DNA of 34,355 bases from Gammaproteobacteria bacterium (GCA_003353945.1 PIVM01000046.1:1-34355); one strand, 5' to 3'. Positions 18,120 through 26,699 are shown, numbered from the stretch's first letter. The notes: generated from the sequence alone by a model not told the origin. A program made the numbers and translations.

Positions 18120-19601
18120 TTACGCCTTATTTAGGGCAAACCTGAAACTAGTCCCAAGGCCAAGCTGGCTCTCGACAAAGAGTGGCGATTCGTGCAGCTC
18201 CAGGATGCGATGCGTAATTGCCAGCCCCAACCCACTGTTGCGACCGCTGCCTTTCATGCTGTTACTGGCTCTATAGTGAGCTTCAAAGATATGCGGTAAA
18301 TCCTCTTCTGGAATGCCAATACCACTATCTTGAATACGCACTTCGATCCCATGCTCAGTATCTGTTAGTGTAAATTTTATTGCATCATTTGTGCGGCAGT
18401 GACGTAGCGCATTGTCGAGCAAATTGGTAAGCACTCTTTCCAGTTTTTCAATATCGGCAAGGACATGCAAAGAAGGATCTTTGGGTTCAATGCTTAACTG
18501 AATGGATTTTTTCCTCGCTTCAAGTTCACGCTTATTGCATAAATCCTGTATCAACTCGGCAATTGAAACGGACTCGAGCTTGAGCGTGACATCGTCACCA
18601 TCTAGATGGGCAAGTTCAAAAAGCTGTTCGATCAACCGGCTGATTTCATCTGCATTATTAATGGCTGTTTCTATCAGCTGCTGGCTTTCTCCCCTGTCGA
18701 TCTCGTCTTGTTTGATTTGCCAAGTCTCCAGATACCCCTTAAGCGATGCAAGTGGTGTGCGAAGATCATGGGAGACGTAAGAGATAAGCTCTCGCCGAAG
18801 CTGATCAGTGTTTTTAACCTTCTGGTATTGTTGCTGCAATGTAGTCGCCAATTCCTGAAAGGTAACACCCAGGCGATTAACCTCGTCCTTGGCCGTAGGA
18901 TTCCAATCGTAAGACGGTTGTTGGCTTTGTGCAAATCCCTGCTGTTTAAACTGTTGCATATCAATGGATAAGCGTCTCAATGGCTGCGTCAGCAGGGCAA
19001 ATAGCAATAATACGATGAGCAATGAAAAAAACAGCACCGTGATAAATCCCCAAAAACTGAGGTTGAGAATATGGCTTTTTTGCAACAGCTCCACAACATC
19101 GTCGTATATTTCACCGCCAATAATAATATACAAATAGCCTATCAGTTTTTCTTCATGTTTTATTTCAGAAACAGAAAAGATTTTTTTTGCAGTGACAGAC
19201 CGTGGGTCGTCGCCCAAAACGGGCAACATTTGCTTGCCTTTAAGTAAGGTACTAACAGGCTTAAGATCAACATATTTACGTTTTATTTTGTCAGGATCCG
19301 CAGAGTATGTCGTCACCAAGCCATTAGCATCGAGAATATAAAATTCAAAACTTGGACCAAGTATCATCATGGAATGAAATGCCTGCTTTAGGACCGTTTG
19401 GTTAATCTCTCCCTCCTTTATCAATTCCTTGTCATGGACGATATGGGAAGCCAGATTGAGATGCAGTTTTTGTTCAACTTCCTGTTGGTAGGTGTTGGTT
19501 AGAAGTTGCGCTAGTGCCAGCAATAAGAACCCCATCAGCACAAAACTGATAATGATCGCCAAAGCCAGCTTGCTGTAAAAGGAATTGATAAATTTAAACA
19601 T
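18120..19601 (-). CDS. EnvZ-type membrane sensor histidine kinase
   Basis: 493 aa from the ATG at 19601 (a TTG six bases earlier is less likely). TM1 (12-34); a periplasmic sensor of about 140 residues (36-176); TM2 (181-204); HAMP (205-260); HisKA with the SHDLRTPLASLKGYLE motif (H278); HATPase with NLLDNALRHC, DSGIGIPEEDLPHIF and GLGLAI. No receiver, so it acts on a separate regulator. The ATG lies inside the end of the OmpR-type gene (GATGTTTAA), an eight-base overlap that couples the two. It is the last gene of an operon starting with two spondin-domain proteins, whose state or ligand it may sense. The stimulus is unknown. Confidence 0.92.
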   Translation of the reverse strand: MFKFINSFYSKLALAIIISFVLMGFLLLALAQLLTNTYQQEVEQKLHLNLASHIVHDKELIKEGEINQTVLKQAFHSMMILGPSFEFYILDANGLVTTYSADPDKIKRKYVDLKPVSTLLKGKQMLPVLGDDPRSVTAKKIFSVSEIKHEEKLIGYLYIIIGGEIYDDVVELLQKSHILNLSFWGFITVLFFSLLIVLLLFALLTQPLRRLSIDMQQFKQQGFAQSQQPSYDWNPTAKDEVNRLGVTFQELATTLQQQYQKVKNTDQLRRELISYVSHDLRTPLASLKGYLETWQIKQDEIDRGESQQLIETAINNADEISRLIEQLFELAHLDGDDVTLKLESVSIAELIQDLCNKRELEARKKSIQLSIEPKDPSLHVLADIEKLERVLTNLLDNALRHCRTNDAIKFTLTDTEHGIEVRIQDSGIGIPEEDLPHIFEAHYRASNSMKGSGRNSGLGLAITHRILELHESPLFVESQLGLGTSFRFALNKA

Positions 19602-20289
19602 CGGCAAATTTATACCCTACCCCCCACACCGTTAAGACGTAGTACGGTTTGGCGGGGTCCTTTTCAAGTTTGTTTCGTAATCGATTGATATGGGAATTTA
19701 CCGTGTGTTCATAACCACTATGACTGTAACCCCATACTGCATCCAGCAACTGAGTGCGACTAAAGACAACGCCGGGCCTTCGAGCCAGATAAACGAGCAA
19801 ATCAAACTCGGTGCTGGTCAGCTCAATACTTTTTTGATTGAGGCTAACCTGACGCTTTCCTTCATCAATAGATAGATCACCAAAGCATAGTTGTTCAGTT
19901 TGTTGCGGTTTCTGCTTCAGTAATTGGTTGCGCCGTAACTGCGCTTTTACCCGAGCCTGTAATTCGCGCACACTAAAGGGTTTGGTGAGATAGTCATCCG
20001 CACCCATTTCAAGTCCCACGACGCGATCAGCCTCAGAACTTTTGGCTGTTAGCATGATGATTGGAGTTGTGACTTCGTTATTACGCATCTGGCGGCAAAT
20101 TTCCAGTCCATCCAACATTGGTAACATCAGATCTAAAATAATCAGATCGTAGTTTCCCGTCAAGGCCAGACTCAGTCCGCGCTCCCCATCTTCACAGCTA
20201 TCGACTGCATGCTTGTCATCAGCCAGGTTCATGGTAATGAGCTGGTTGATTTCCGAATCATCCTCAATCACAAGAAGGCGGTTCTGCAT
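19594..20289 (-). CDS. OmpR/PhoB-type response regulator
   Basis: 231 aa. Receiver (1-120) with LLVIEDDSEINQ, LIILDLMLPMLDG (phospho-acceptor D53), LTAKSSEADRV and LTKPFSVREL; winged-helix DNA-binding domain (130-229) with LTSTEFDLLVYLARRPGVV, RTQLLDAVWG, HTVNSHINRLRNKLE and VWGVGYKFADV. It is phosphorylated by the kinase with which it overlaps and should bind promoter DNA, probably including that of its own operon. A hairpin-forming inverted repeat lies just upstream at 20311-20346. Confidence 0.95.
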   Translation of the reverse strand: MQNRLLVIEDDSEINQLITMNLADDKHAVDSCEDGERGLSLALTGNYDLIILDLMLPMLDGLEICRQMRNNEVTTPIIMLTAKSSEADRVVGLEMGADDYLTKPFSVRELQARVKAQLRRNQLLKQKPQQTEQLCFGDLSIDEGKRQVSLNQKSIELTSTEFDLLVYLARRPGVVFSRTQLLDAVWGYSHSGYEHTVNSHINRLRNKLEKDPAKPYYVLTVWGVGYKFADV

Positions 20290-20310
20290 TCGTCACGTCC
20301 TTGGTTAGAT

Positions 20311-20346
20311 CGAGTCACATCCTGTTATGGCTGGAGATGTGACTCG
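20311..20346 (-). promoter_or_regulatory. 11-bp perfect inverted repeat upstream of the OmpR-type gene
   Basis: CGAGTCACATC (20311-20321) is exactly matched by GATGTGACTCG (20336-20346) with a 14-base loop. It lies between the lipoprotein stop (20396) and the regulator start (20289). There is no T-run, so it may be a processing or attenuation hairpin that lowers regulator expression relative to the spondin genes, or an operator. Confidence 0.5.
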
Positions 20347-20395
20347 GCATCCTCGTTGCATCATTGACAATGTATCTTTGGCATTAACCGTCAGT

Positions 20396-21094
20396 TTAAT
20401 TGAGCCTCGTAATTTCGACCAGTGCAATTGGCGCATCAAAACGATGCGACTGATCCAGCACAGAATCGCCATGATCGCCTACGGTCGTGGCAACGCCAGG
20501 GTGCATGGCAATCTTGTTGGTATCATTGCGTTCAGAATTGTAGCCCTCACCGCCATCGGCTGGACCTGGAATGGTGCCTGCCAATTCGCTGTTGGCTTCG
20601 GTGCCCGCATCGTAGATGGACAAATAGGCATGCAGCGTTTTATCCACTTCAAGTGTACTGACATCCAACGCATTACCACCGGCAAACGCATCATTAGTGT
20701 TAACTAACATGCTGGCCACCGTCAAGCGCATTTGTTGGTTGGATAAGCCGACGACATCAATTTCGCTATGTTCTCCTGGTCCTATCACGCTAGTGCCTGA
20801 AAACCCTTCGGGCTTCGGACCACCGCGAGTTTCTACCAAGAACATGCTGTTGTCGCCACCTTCTGCCAGTCGTTCAAGTCCCTCACTTGCTTCGGAGCCA
20901 ATCTGCCAGGCCGAAAAGTTACGATGGTGAACCAGCAATGCGAGAGGCGATAGCGGTTGGTTATGACTCAAATTGCTGAGCTTAACTGTGTAAGTCGCGA
21001 TATTGCCCGAGCTTTTGCTCGAGTGACCGCAGGCGCTGACTATCGCCACGGTCGCTAATAGTAATGTGATGCGTAAGTATCGATAGGTATTCAT
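20396..21094 (-). CDS. Spondin-domain lipoprotein
   Basis: 232 aa. The signal peptide ends in a lipobox (IVSAC, Cys22), so the mature protein is lipid-anchored in the envelope. The rest is a spondin N-type domain: VKLSNLSHNQPLSPLALLVHH, then the EGLERLAEGGD segment, GPGEHSEIDV, TVASMLVNTNDAFAGGN, and YDAGTEANSEL. The 'MLVNTNDAF' and 'YDAGTEAN' segments also occur in the paralogue upstream, confirming common descent. A GGAG lies seven bases before the ATG, 24 bases after the stop of the first spondin gene. In eukaryotes this fold binds calcium and matrix molecules; the bacterial role is not established. Association with an OmpR/kinase pair suggests surface sensing or a regulated envelope component (inference). 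Confidence 0.85.
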   Translation of the reverse strand: MNTYRYLRITLLLATVAIVSACGHSSKSSGNIATYTVKLSNLSHNQPLSPLALLVHHRNFSAWQIGSEASEGLERLAEGGDNSMFLVETRGGPKPEGFSGTSVIGPGEHSEIDVVGLSNQQMRLTVASMLVNTNDAFAGGNALDVSTLEVDKTLHAYLSIYDAGTEANSELAGTIPGPADGGEGYNSERNDTNKIAMHPGVATTVGDHGDSVLDQSHRFDAPIALVEITRLN

Positions 21095-21106
21095 TGCGGT
21101 GCTCCT

Positions 21107-21131
21107 TATTTAACCGTGCTATTTAACCGTG
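21107..21131. repeat. Tandem 12-base duplication at a stop codon
   Basis: TATTTAACCGTG occurs at 21107-21118 and again at 21120-21131, period 13. The second copy holds the last codons and TAG stop of the upstream spondin gene; the first lies in the intergenic leader of the lipoprotein gene and would extend the frame's C-terminus out of phase if the stop were lost. Confidence 0.7.
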
Positions 21132-21820
21132 ACTACGACTTTTGCAACCGGGTTAAGCCAGCGATGCACGCGACTGTCCAGATCACTTTTTCCTCCCTCA
21201 CTATCGACATCACCGACATTGCCGCGGTGAATATGCACCGTGTGGTTTTGCTCACTGCTGGTAACACCCGACGCAGTACTGACAGTCTCTTCGCCGGGAA
21301 TAGCGGGTATGCCGGGAGTGCCTGGCGCACCACCACCGTTGACAATTTCATCATTGGCTTCAGTGCCCGCGTCATAGGCATTGAGGTAAAGAGTATAGCT
21401 GCCAGCTGTATCAGGGATTTGCCAATCGTTAAGGCCAACAAACCCATCATTTGTTGGCAGCAACATGGCAACAATGGATAGATAGCTATTATTACCCGTA
21501 TCAAACCTCATAATGCTGGCGCTACTGGCGGGAGCCAGTAAGCCCTCCGCCGGATTAAGGCTATTACTGGCACCAAAGCCAGCAACCATTTCCGACAAAG
21601 GAGCAATATTGCCTCCTTCAGCCATAGCCCGCAGTTCACTACTGGCCATTACACCTGGCTTGAACAATGACATACCGTTGTTATGGGCAGAGATTAACAG
21701 GGGAGTGAAGTGTATGGCATGCGTCAAATTGGTAATTTCGATGTCCAACATATCAGCATGAACGGAGTGAGCTGCCAAAGCCAATGGGATTGCACTGAGT
21801 AGTTTTACTGTTTTCATCAT
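21119..21820 (-). CDS. Spondin-domain secreted protein
   Basis: 233 aa with a cleavable signal peptide (MMKTVKLLSAIPLALAAHSV, cleavage near VHA) and no lipobox, so probably periplasmic or exported. Spondin-type segments: DIEITNLTHAIHFTPLLISAHN, SSELRAMAEGGN, SLSIVAMLLPTNDGFVGLN-type strand and YDAGTEANDEI; a Gly/Pro insert GAPGTPGIPAIPGEE at about 166-180 is absent from the paralogue. The HIHRGN and RVHRWLNPVAKVVV end matches the family. Two ATGs stand in tandem; GGGA lies three bases before the first and six before the second (21817), which may be the true start. First gene of the four-gene operon; it shares a divergent promoter region with msrAB. Confidence 0.85.
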   Translation of the reverse strand: MMKTVKLLSAIPLALAAHSVHADMLDIEITNLTHAIHFTPLLISAHNNGMSLFKPGVMASSELRAMAEGGNIAPLSEMVAGFGASNSLNPAEGLLAPASSASIMRFDTGNNSYLSIVAMLLPTNDGFVGLNDWQIPDTAGSYTLYLNAYDAGTEANDEIVNGGGAPGTPGIPAIPGEETVSTASGVTSSEQNHTVHIHRGNVGDVDSEGGKSDLDSRVHRWLNPVAKVVVTVK

Positions 21821-21952
21821 CTTTCCCTTTTTAGGTTGTGGTTAAAGACAATGAAAAGGTTACGCAGAAAATTCATCGCTATGGTCACGCAATTATCACA
21901 TTTTCATAACAGATTATTGTGATTTGATAACGTTGCCTTAAGGGACTTTAAA

Positions 21953-21982
21953 TTGACGGGATATGCATCCAATATGGATAGT
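21953..21982 (+). promoter_or_regulatory. Candidate promoter for the MsrAB gene
   Basis: TTGACG (21953-21958) and GATAGT (21977-21982) are spaced by 18 bases and lie 37 bases before the MsrAB start codon. It fits a weak sigma-70 pattern. The surrounding 198-base gap also has to hold the promoter of the divergent spondin operon, for which no sure hexamers were seen. Confidence 0.35.
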
Positions 21983-22018
21983 ACAACCGATCAAGTGGTG
22001 AGAAACAGGTAATGCAAG

Positions 22019-23191
22019 ATGAATATGAAATATCGGGTTAGCCTATTAATAACCATATTTTTCAGTGGAATATTTTTAGGCGTGACAAATTACAGTGTTA
22101 GCAAAGAAGAGGATTCTATGAGGAATAAGCCTATGAAAAATGAGTTCATGTCTAAAGATTCAGTGGCAACCTTTGCTGGTGGTTGTTTCTGGTGTGTCGA
22201 GTCCCGTTTTGAAAAGGTGGAGGGTGTCCGTTCAGTGGTCTCCGGCTATAGTGGTGGCGAGATAGAGAATCCCACTTATAAACAGGTTTCTTCAGGCAAA
22301 ACCCAGCATATTGAAACGGTGCAGATACACTACGATCCGGACACCGTGAGTTATGAGAAATTGCTGGAGGTGTTGTGGCGTGAAATAGACCCGACTGACA
22401 ACGGTGGCCAGTTTGTGGACAGAGGACCACAGTATAGGCCTGTGATTTTTTATCACAATGATCAACAGAAAATGAATGCAGAAATATCTCGAGAAGCATT
22501 GAATCAATCTGATCGTTATGGAAAACCCGTGGTTATTGAGGTTATACCTTTTAATCAGTTTTATCCGGCCGAGGATTATCATCAGGACTACTACAAAAGG
22601 AATCCGTTGCGTTATAAATACTATCGATATAATTCCGGGCGAGACCAGTTTCTGGAAAAAGTCTGGGGCGATGATCAAGATAATATTTCAAAAGAACAAT
22701 CATCCAACAAGGTTGTAGCCAGTGCAATGGAAAAAAAAGAAAAATTCAGGAGGGCGTCGGATGAGATATTGCGCAAGACACTGACCAAAATACAATTTCA
22801 TGTAACACAAAAGGAAGGCACAGAACCACCCTTTGATAATGCCTATTGGGATGAGAAACGTGAGGGTATCTATGTTGATATTGTCAGTGGCGAGCCCTTA
22901 TTTTCTTCTCTGGATAAATACGATTCCAAGACCGGTTGGCCCAGTTTTACGCAACCCATAAAGGGGACTGAAATTGTCGAGGAGAAAGACTATGGGTTGT
23001 TCGCTCCGCGTACAGAAGTGCGCAGTAAACAGGCTGATTCCCATTTGGGTCATGTATTTAATGATGGCCCGGCGCCGACCGGTTTGCGTTACTGTATTAA
23101 CTCGGCATCACTACGTTTTATCTCAAAAGAGGATTTGAAAAAAGAGGGTTATGGTGATTACGTGTCATTATTTTTCGAAGGAGAAATCTGA
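22019..23191 (+). CDS. msrAB: Fused peptide methionine sulfoxide reductase MsrA-MsrB
   Basis: 390 aa, repairing methionine S- and R-sulfoxides in proteins. An N-terminal hydrophobic segment (8-24) is a signal peptide or membrane anchor, so it acts in the periplasm, as in PilB-like MsrAB. MsrA domain (about 47-212) with the catalytic GGCFWCVES (C56, C59), [11 protein letters not shown] and [12 protein letters not shown]. After a linker rich in Lys/Glu, MsrB (251-386) with [30 protein letters not shown] and [13 protein letters not shown] (catalytic C359). The zinc CxxC pairs found in many MsrB are missing, and the whole protein has only three cysteines, so MsrB has no resolving cysteine of its own. 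A periplasmic thioredoxin-like reductant must come from elsewhere. Transcribed away from the spondin operon. Confidence 0.95.
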   Translation: MNMKYRVSLLITIFFSGIFLGVTNYSVSKEEDSMRNKPMKNEFMSKDSVATFAGGCFWCVESRFEKVEGVRSVVSGYSGGEIENPTYKQVSSGKTQHIETVQIHYDPDTVSYEKLLEVLWREIDPTDNGGQFVDRGPQYRPVIFYHNDQQKMNAEISREALNQSDRYGKPVVIEVIPFNQFYPAEDYHQDYYKRNPLRYKYYRYNSGRDQFLEKVWGDDQDNISKEQSSNKVVASAMEKKEKFRRASDEILRKTLTKIQFHVTQKEGTEPPFDNAYWDEKREGIYVDIVSGEPLFSSLDKYDSKTGWPSFTQPIKGTEIVEEKDYGLFAPRTEVRSKQADSHLGHVFNDGPAPTGLRYCINSASLRFISKEDLKKEGYGDYVSLFFEGEI

Positions 23192-23238
23192 TCCAACGAA
23201 TATATTCATAGAGCCCAACAAATCCAATATCCACTAAC

Positions 23239-23277
23239 GCTACAAGGCATTTTGCAAATAGCGAAATACCTTGTAGC
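23239..23277 (+). terminator. Hairpin after MsrAB, possible terminator
   Basis: GCTACAAGG (23239-23247) and CCTTGTAGC (23269-23277) form a perfect nine-pair stem, extended inward by ATTT/AAAT after one mismatch. It lies 48 bases after the MsrAB stop. No T-run follows on the plus strand. Confidence 0.4.
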
Positions 23278-23409
23278 AATCAGAAAATAATTCCTGAACG
23301 ATTAGACTGAATCCGAAACAATTACAGTCCGGATTTCATACTAAACAGTTTGCGCATTTTATCCCACTATAATAGTCGCATACTCAATTTCAGGAAAATA
23401 ATTGCTTGG

Positions 23410-23429
23410 TTTTCTTATATATAAGAAAA
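23410..23429. repeat. Perfect 20-base AT-rich palindrome
   Basis: TTTTCTTATA followed directly by TATAAGAAAA, with no spacer. It stands alone in the leader of the cytochrome gene, about 400 bases upstream, and could bind a dimeric regulator or extrude as a cruciform. AT-rich sequence makes chance palindromes more likely. Confidence 0.5.
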
Positions 23430-23825
23430 ATAAAAACAAGCTGCGTTGTTAGAAAGTCCTGAGTAAAAAAATTTTCCCTTGATTTAGATGATTTTGTAGC
23501 GCGGATGTAAAGCACATGTCATCAACATAATATTTAAAAAAAACAATTAGATAAAATCGCTGGAAGCAGTCCGAAGATCGAAATTTACTTCAGAAGTATT
23601 TGGTCAGACGGCTACCATATTCCCACATAAATCGAATTGGCTTAATAATTGTATAAAAAAGCATATTATATGCATCTAAACTCCTTGCTTAATGTGCGGG
23701 TATTTGCTCGTATTTCAAATTGCCTGGACATCGCAATACATCAATAAGCAATGGAATGATTCGCGCCTTTATATCGTTGACGCTGATAACTCTCGAATTC
23801 AACAAATAAATTAGAGGTCTGCGCC

Positions 23826-26615
23826 ATGAAATATAGCGCAAAGAAACTTAGTAGAAGGCCTTCACCTAAGCGCTTGAAGAAGCGTCTCTTCGTCATTTAT
23901 ATCGGGCTCTGTTTATTTTCCGCCGGCAGCTGGTCCTTAAACGCACCACACAATGGGAGTATCACATGCGACGACTGCCATGGTGCAGAAGGTGAAGCAT
24001 CGGAGCCCATCGTCGCGAGAACAGCCGAAGAACAAGAGACTTTGTGCAGGAGTTGTCACTACGAAGGCGGACCTGCCAGTTCACGCGAAGGCCTCTATCA
24101 ATTCGCACTGCACACAGTCGAAAGCGCAGGTGAAACCATTGTTATCCGCTGTGGCGCCTGCCATGATCCACATGGCCCCAGTGAAACCACAGACCCACAC
24201 ACCGGGCAATCGACCGATAATTTATTTCTGATTCGATCCAATACGAATGATTATGTCAGCCAAGCCGTAGGATCAGCCATCTACCAGCCCAACCAAGTTC
24301 CACAAGAGCCAAATACCTTTGTCTTTAACGAAGAACCATTAATCGGCATTTGCCAGACCTGTCACCAAAACACCAGTTATTGGAAAAACAACGAAACCAT
24401 ACAGGAACCTCTGCATAATTATGGTGTGGCATGCACGGACTGTCATAAACATGATATAGGCTTCAAACCAGACTGTGACTCCTGCCACGACTATCCTCCG
24501 ACATCTGGAGAGCATTCACAACATCTGGCCGCATCAGGATACGATTGGGGAATAATTGACTGTGATACCTGCCACTACAATAACAATCATGACAATGGAA
24601 GCGTAGATATTGCCGGCACCGGCAGTCTGGCTTCCTTAAGCTATAACGGCGACTTCTGTTCAAATGCCTGCCACACCGCCGCAGTCGTGGGTGGAAATCC
24701 ACTGACTTGTCCAGATTGCCATGGGGGAGCAAGTATGGGCGGAGGCTCTGGGCATGGAGTGAGCGGTAACACAATACTTCCACAAACAATGCCAACATTA
24801 ATTCCTGAACCTGATCTTGAAACTGATACTGCTACATTAGTAACGCTTGAATGGAATGAAACTCCGGCGAGTTATGGCCCTCCCTCCTATGCGGAATACT
24901 ATATTCAAATAGATGATGACCCAGCGTTTGGAAGTATTAATTATAATTCTGGCTGGGTTATGGATACCAACTGGTCAAACAACTTTGATACCGTAGGCAC
25001 CTGGTACTGGAGGATAAGGGCAAGGGACGCGGTTCGACCTTTCGTTATTTCTGATTGGGCAGATGATTCATTTACTGTTAACTCATCAAGCACACCCGTA
25101 CTCAGTCCACAACCGGACTTTGATAGTGGTTATGTCGCGCAAGATATTACTCTTCAATGGAGTGTGGTCACAGATCCAGGAGGTGCCCCCATCGAGTATG
25201 AACTTCAGTGGTATGACTGGAATTCCGTCGATCAAACCATAGTCACTTCGGCAACAGAATATACACTATCAACCTATTGTTCAGGTTGGTACTGGCGGGT
25301 GAGGTCTCACAATACGGTTAGCGGATCTTTATCACCATGGTCTCCAACTGATTATTTTCAAGATATTTCAGGGTGTGGTGGTAGCTGCCCATTCCTCTAT
25401 GTCTGGGACGGATCAAGCTTCGAGTTCGGAACGGATCTGAATGGCCCTGGAAAACTCGCGACGCTTTCGTCAAGCGGGTATTTCAAACCTAACCCCAATG
25501 ATTACTACGTTCTGCAGACCGAGCCGGTGGAAATCGACGGGTACTATGAAATGCGGCTAGTCGAAGAGCGATACGAGGTGAACTACCTCGATCAGCTTCG
25601 TGTATTCGCAGTTGATTTACCTGCGGACCGTGAGGTATATGCGGAGAAACCGAGCTTCACGACCCCGTATAACGGATACGAGCAGCACCTGCACACGGCT
25701 TCCACGAACCCGGCCGCGCCAGTGTCGGTCCAGCACGTGAATAAGGAGCTGGATGTCTCGGATGTTACGTCCGCCTCTGATCAAGACTACCTAATTTTGA
25801 ATGAGGATCGGAACGTCGGCTTTGATTATCAGACCATTGAGTTGGATCTGGGCGATCTATCAGGAGCGCCACAAATCAAGCTAATCATAGATGGGATGAG
25901 CGCATTTCCCAACACACCGAAGGGCACCGAGCACGCCGGTAACTTTGGCCCACGAACAAAGCTTGAGGTTCTCGACGAGAATGGCGATTGGGTTCGCGTT
26001 TCCAGTTCAACCGCCGTGCTTCCAAAGCTACCTGAGTTCAAGCGCCCCTTCGCCCTCGACATTACAAACATCTTCGTGAGCAACCAATACAAGGTGCGAT
26101 TGACCTTCCTCTTCAAAACCTATGTTGACTCAATCCGCGTCGACATTACCGCCGATGTTCCGGTGAGCTTGACTGAACTGACTCTCGTCAATGCAGACCT
26201 GCGCTCTTATGGTCACAGCGTCGAGGTTCCTCTCATTGACGATATATTTGAGTACTCGTACCTCGACGAACCGAACAACGAGCACAATTACTACCCCGGG
26301 AACTACACACGCTTTGGCGAGGTGAAACAACTGCTCGAAACCGTCGACGATCAGTTCGTCATTTACGGTAACGGTGACGAGCTTGCTCTTCGGTTCAGTC
26401 CTCCGGGTGAAGCTTCGGCCGGTACTACGAGGAAGTTCTTGATCTACTCAAACAGCTATTATAAGGATGCCAAGAGCAATGTCCCGGCCACGGTGGAACC
26501 GCTACCGTTCGCAAGTATGAGCAACTTCCCGTACGATGAGGCTGTGGAGAATTATCCGAACACGCCTGTGCACCAGCTTTATCAGGAAACCTATAACACG
26601 CGAGCAACTCCCTGA
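23826..26615 (+). CDS. Secreted nine-heme cytochrome c with FnIII-like and C-terminal adhesive-type domains
   Basis: 929 aa. A long basic N-region and a hydrophobic helix (21-36) form the signal peptide. Residues 48-299 hold nine heme-binding motifs: CDDCH 48, CRSCH 74, CGACH 109, CQTCH 176, CTDCH 203, CDSCH 217, CDTCH 246, CSNACH 278 (CX3CH) and CPDCH 295. Two FnIII-like domains follow (about 325-412 and 415-515, with TWYWRIRARD and GWYWRVRSHN). The C-terminal 400 residues, opening with SCPFLYVWDGSSFEFGTDL, are a separate beta-rich domain, unassigned. Base composition becomes clearly GC-richer from about 25,380, just where this domain starts. Electron transfer at or outside the cell surface is likely; the partner is unknown. 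A GAGG precedes the ATG. A strong hairpin follows the stop. Confidence 0.85.
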   Translation: MKYSAKKLSRRPSPKRLKKRLFVIYIGLCLFSAGSWSLNAPHNGSITCDDCHGAEGEASEPIVARTAEEQETLCRSCHYEGGPASSREGLYQFALHTVESAGETIVIRCGACHDPHGPSETTDPHTGQSTDNLFLIRSNTNDYVSQAVGSAIYQPNQVPQEPNTFVFNEEPLIGICQTCHQNTSYWKNNETIQEPLHNYGVACTDCHKHDIGFKPDCDSCHDYPPTSGEHSQHLAASGYDWGIIDCDTCHYNNNHDNGSVDIAGTGSLASLSYNGDFCSNACHTAAVVGGNPLTCPDCHGGASMGGGSGHGVSGNTILPQTMPTLIPEPDLETDTATLVTLEWNETPASYGPPSYAEYYIQIDDDPAFGSINYNSGWVMDTNWSNNFDTVGTWYWRIRARDAVRPFVISDWADDSFTVNSSSTPVLSPQPDFDSGYVAQDITLQWSVVTDPGGAPIEYELQWYDWNSVDQTIVTSATEYTLSTYCSGWYWRVRSHNTVSGSLSPWSPTDYFQDISGCGGSCPFLYVWDGSSFEFGTDLNGPGKLATLSSSGYFKPNPNDYYVLQTEPVEIDGYYEMRLVEERYEVNYLDQLRVFAVDLPADREVYAEKPSFTTPYNGYEQHLHTASTNPAAPVSVQHVNKELDVSDVTSASDQDYLILNEDRNVGFDYQTIELDLGDLSGAPQIKLIIDGMSAFPNTPKGTEHAGNFGPRTKLEVLDENGDWVRVSSSTAVLPKLPEFKRPFALDITNIFVSNQYKVRLTFLFKTYVDSIRVDITADVPVSLTELTLVNADLRSYGHSVEVPLIDDIFEYSYLDEPNNEHNYYPGNYTRFGEVKQLLETVDDQFVIYGNGDELALRFSPPGEASAGTTRKFLIYSNSYYKDAKSNVPATVEPLPFASMSNFPYDEAVENYPNTPVHQLYQETYNTRATP

Positions 26616-26621
26616 GTAATT

Positions 26622-26667
26622 TGGGGTCAGAGTGACATTTAGCGTAATGTTACTCTAACTCCATTTT
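26622..26667. terminator. Long hairpin with T6, GGGGTCAGAGT-type (RAYT/REP-like)
   Basis: TGGGGTCAGAGTGACATT (26622-26639) pairs with AATGTTACTCTAACTCCA (26646-26662, offset by one base at the loop) with one mismatch and two G-U pairs across about 18 positions, followed by TTTTTT. It lies just after the cytochrome stop and before the end of the convergent Omp85 gene, so it can end transcription on the plus strand. The TTTGGGGTCAGAGT wording is the one found around REP-associated tyrosine transposases in many gammaproteobacteria (recollection, not searched). Confidence 0.7.
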
Positions 26668-26699
26668 TTGCAATACAAAATCCCTGTGATAAATCCAGG

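Larger units (their letters stand above)
23192..23825. other. Long AT-rich gene-free region before the cytochrome gene
   Basis: About 630 bases with no credible reading frame. It contains a hairpin (23239-23277) near the MsrAB end and a perfect 20-base palindrome (23410-23429), then AT-rich sequence leading to the cytochrome gene. The length suggests a regulated leader for the cytochrome, but no operator of a known family (for example FNR TTGAT-N4-ATCAA) was found. Confidence 0.45.
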
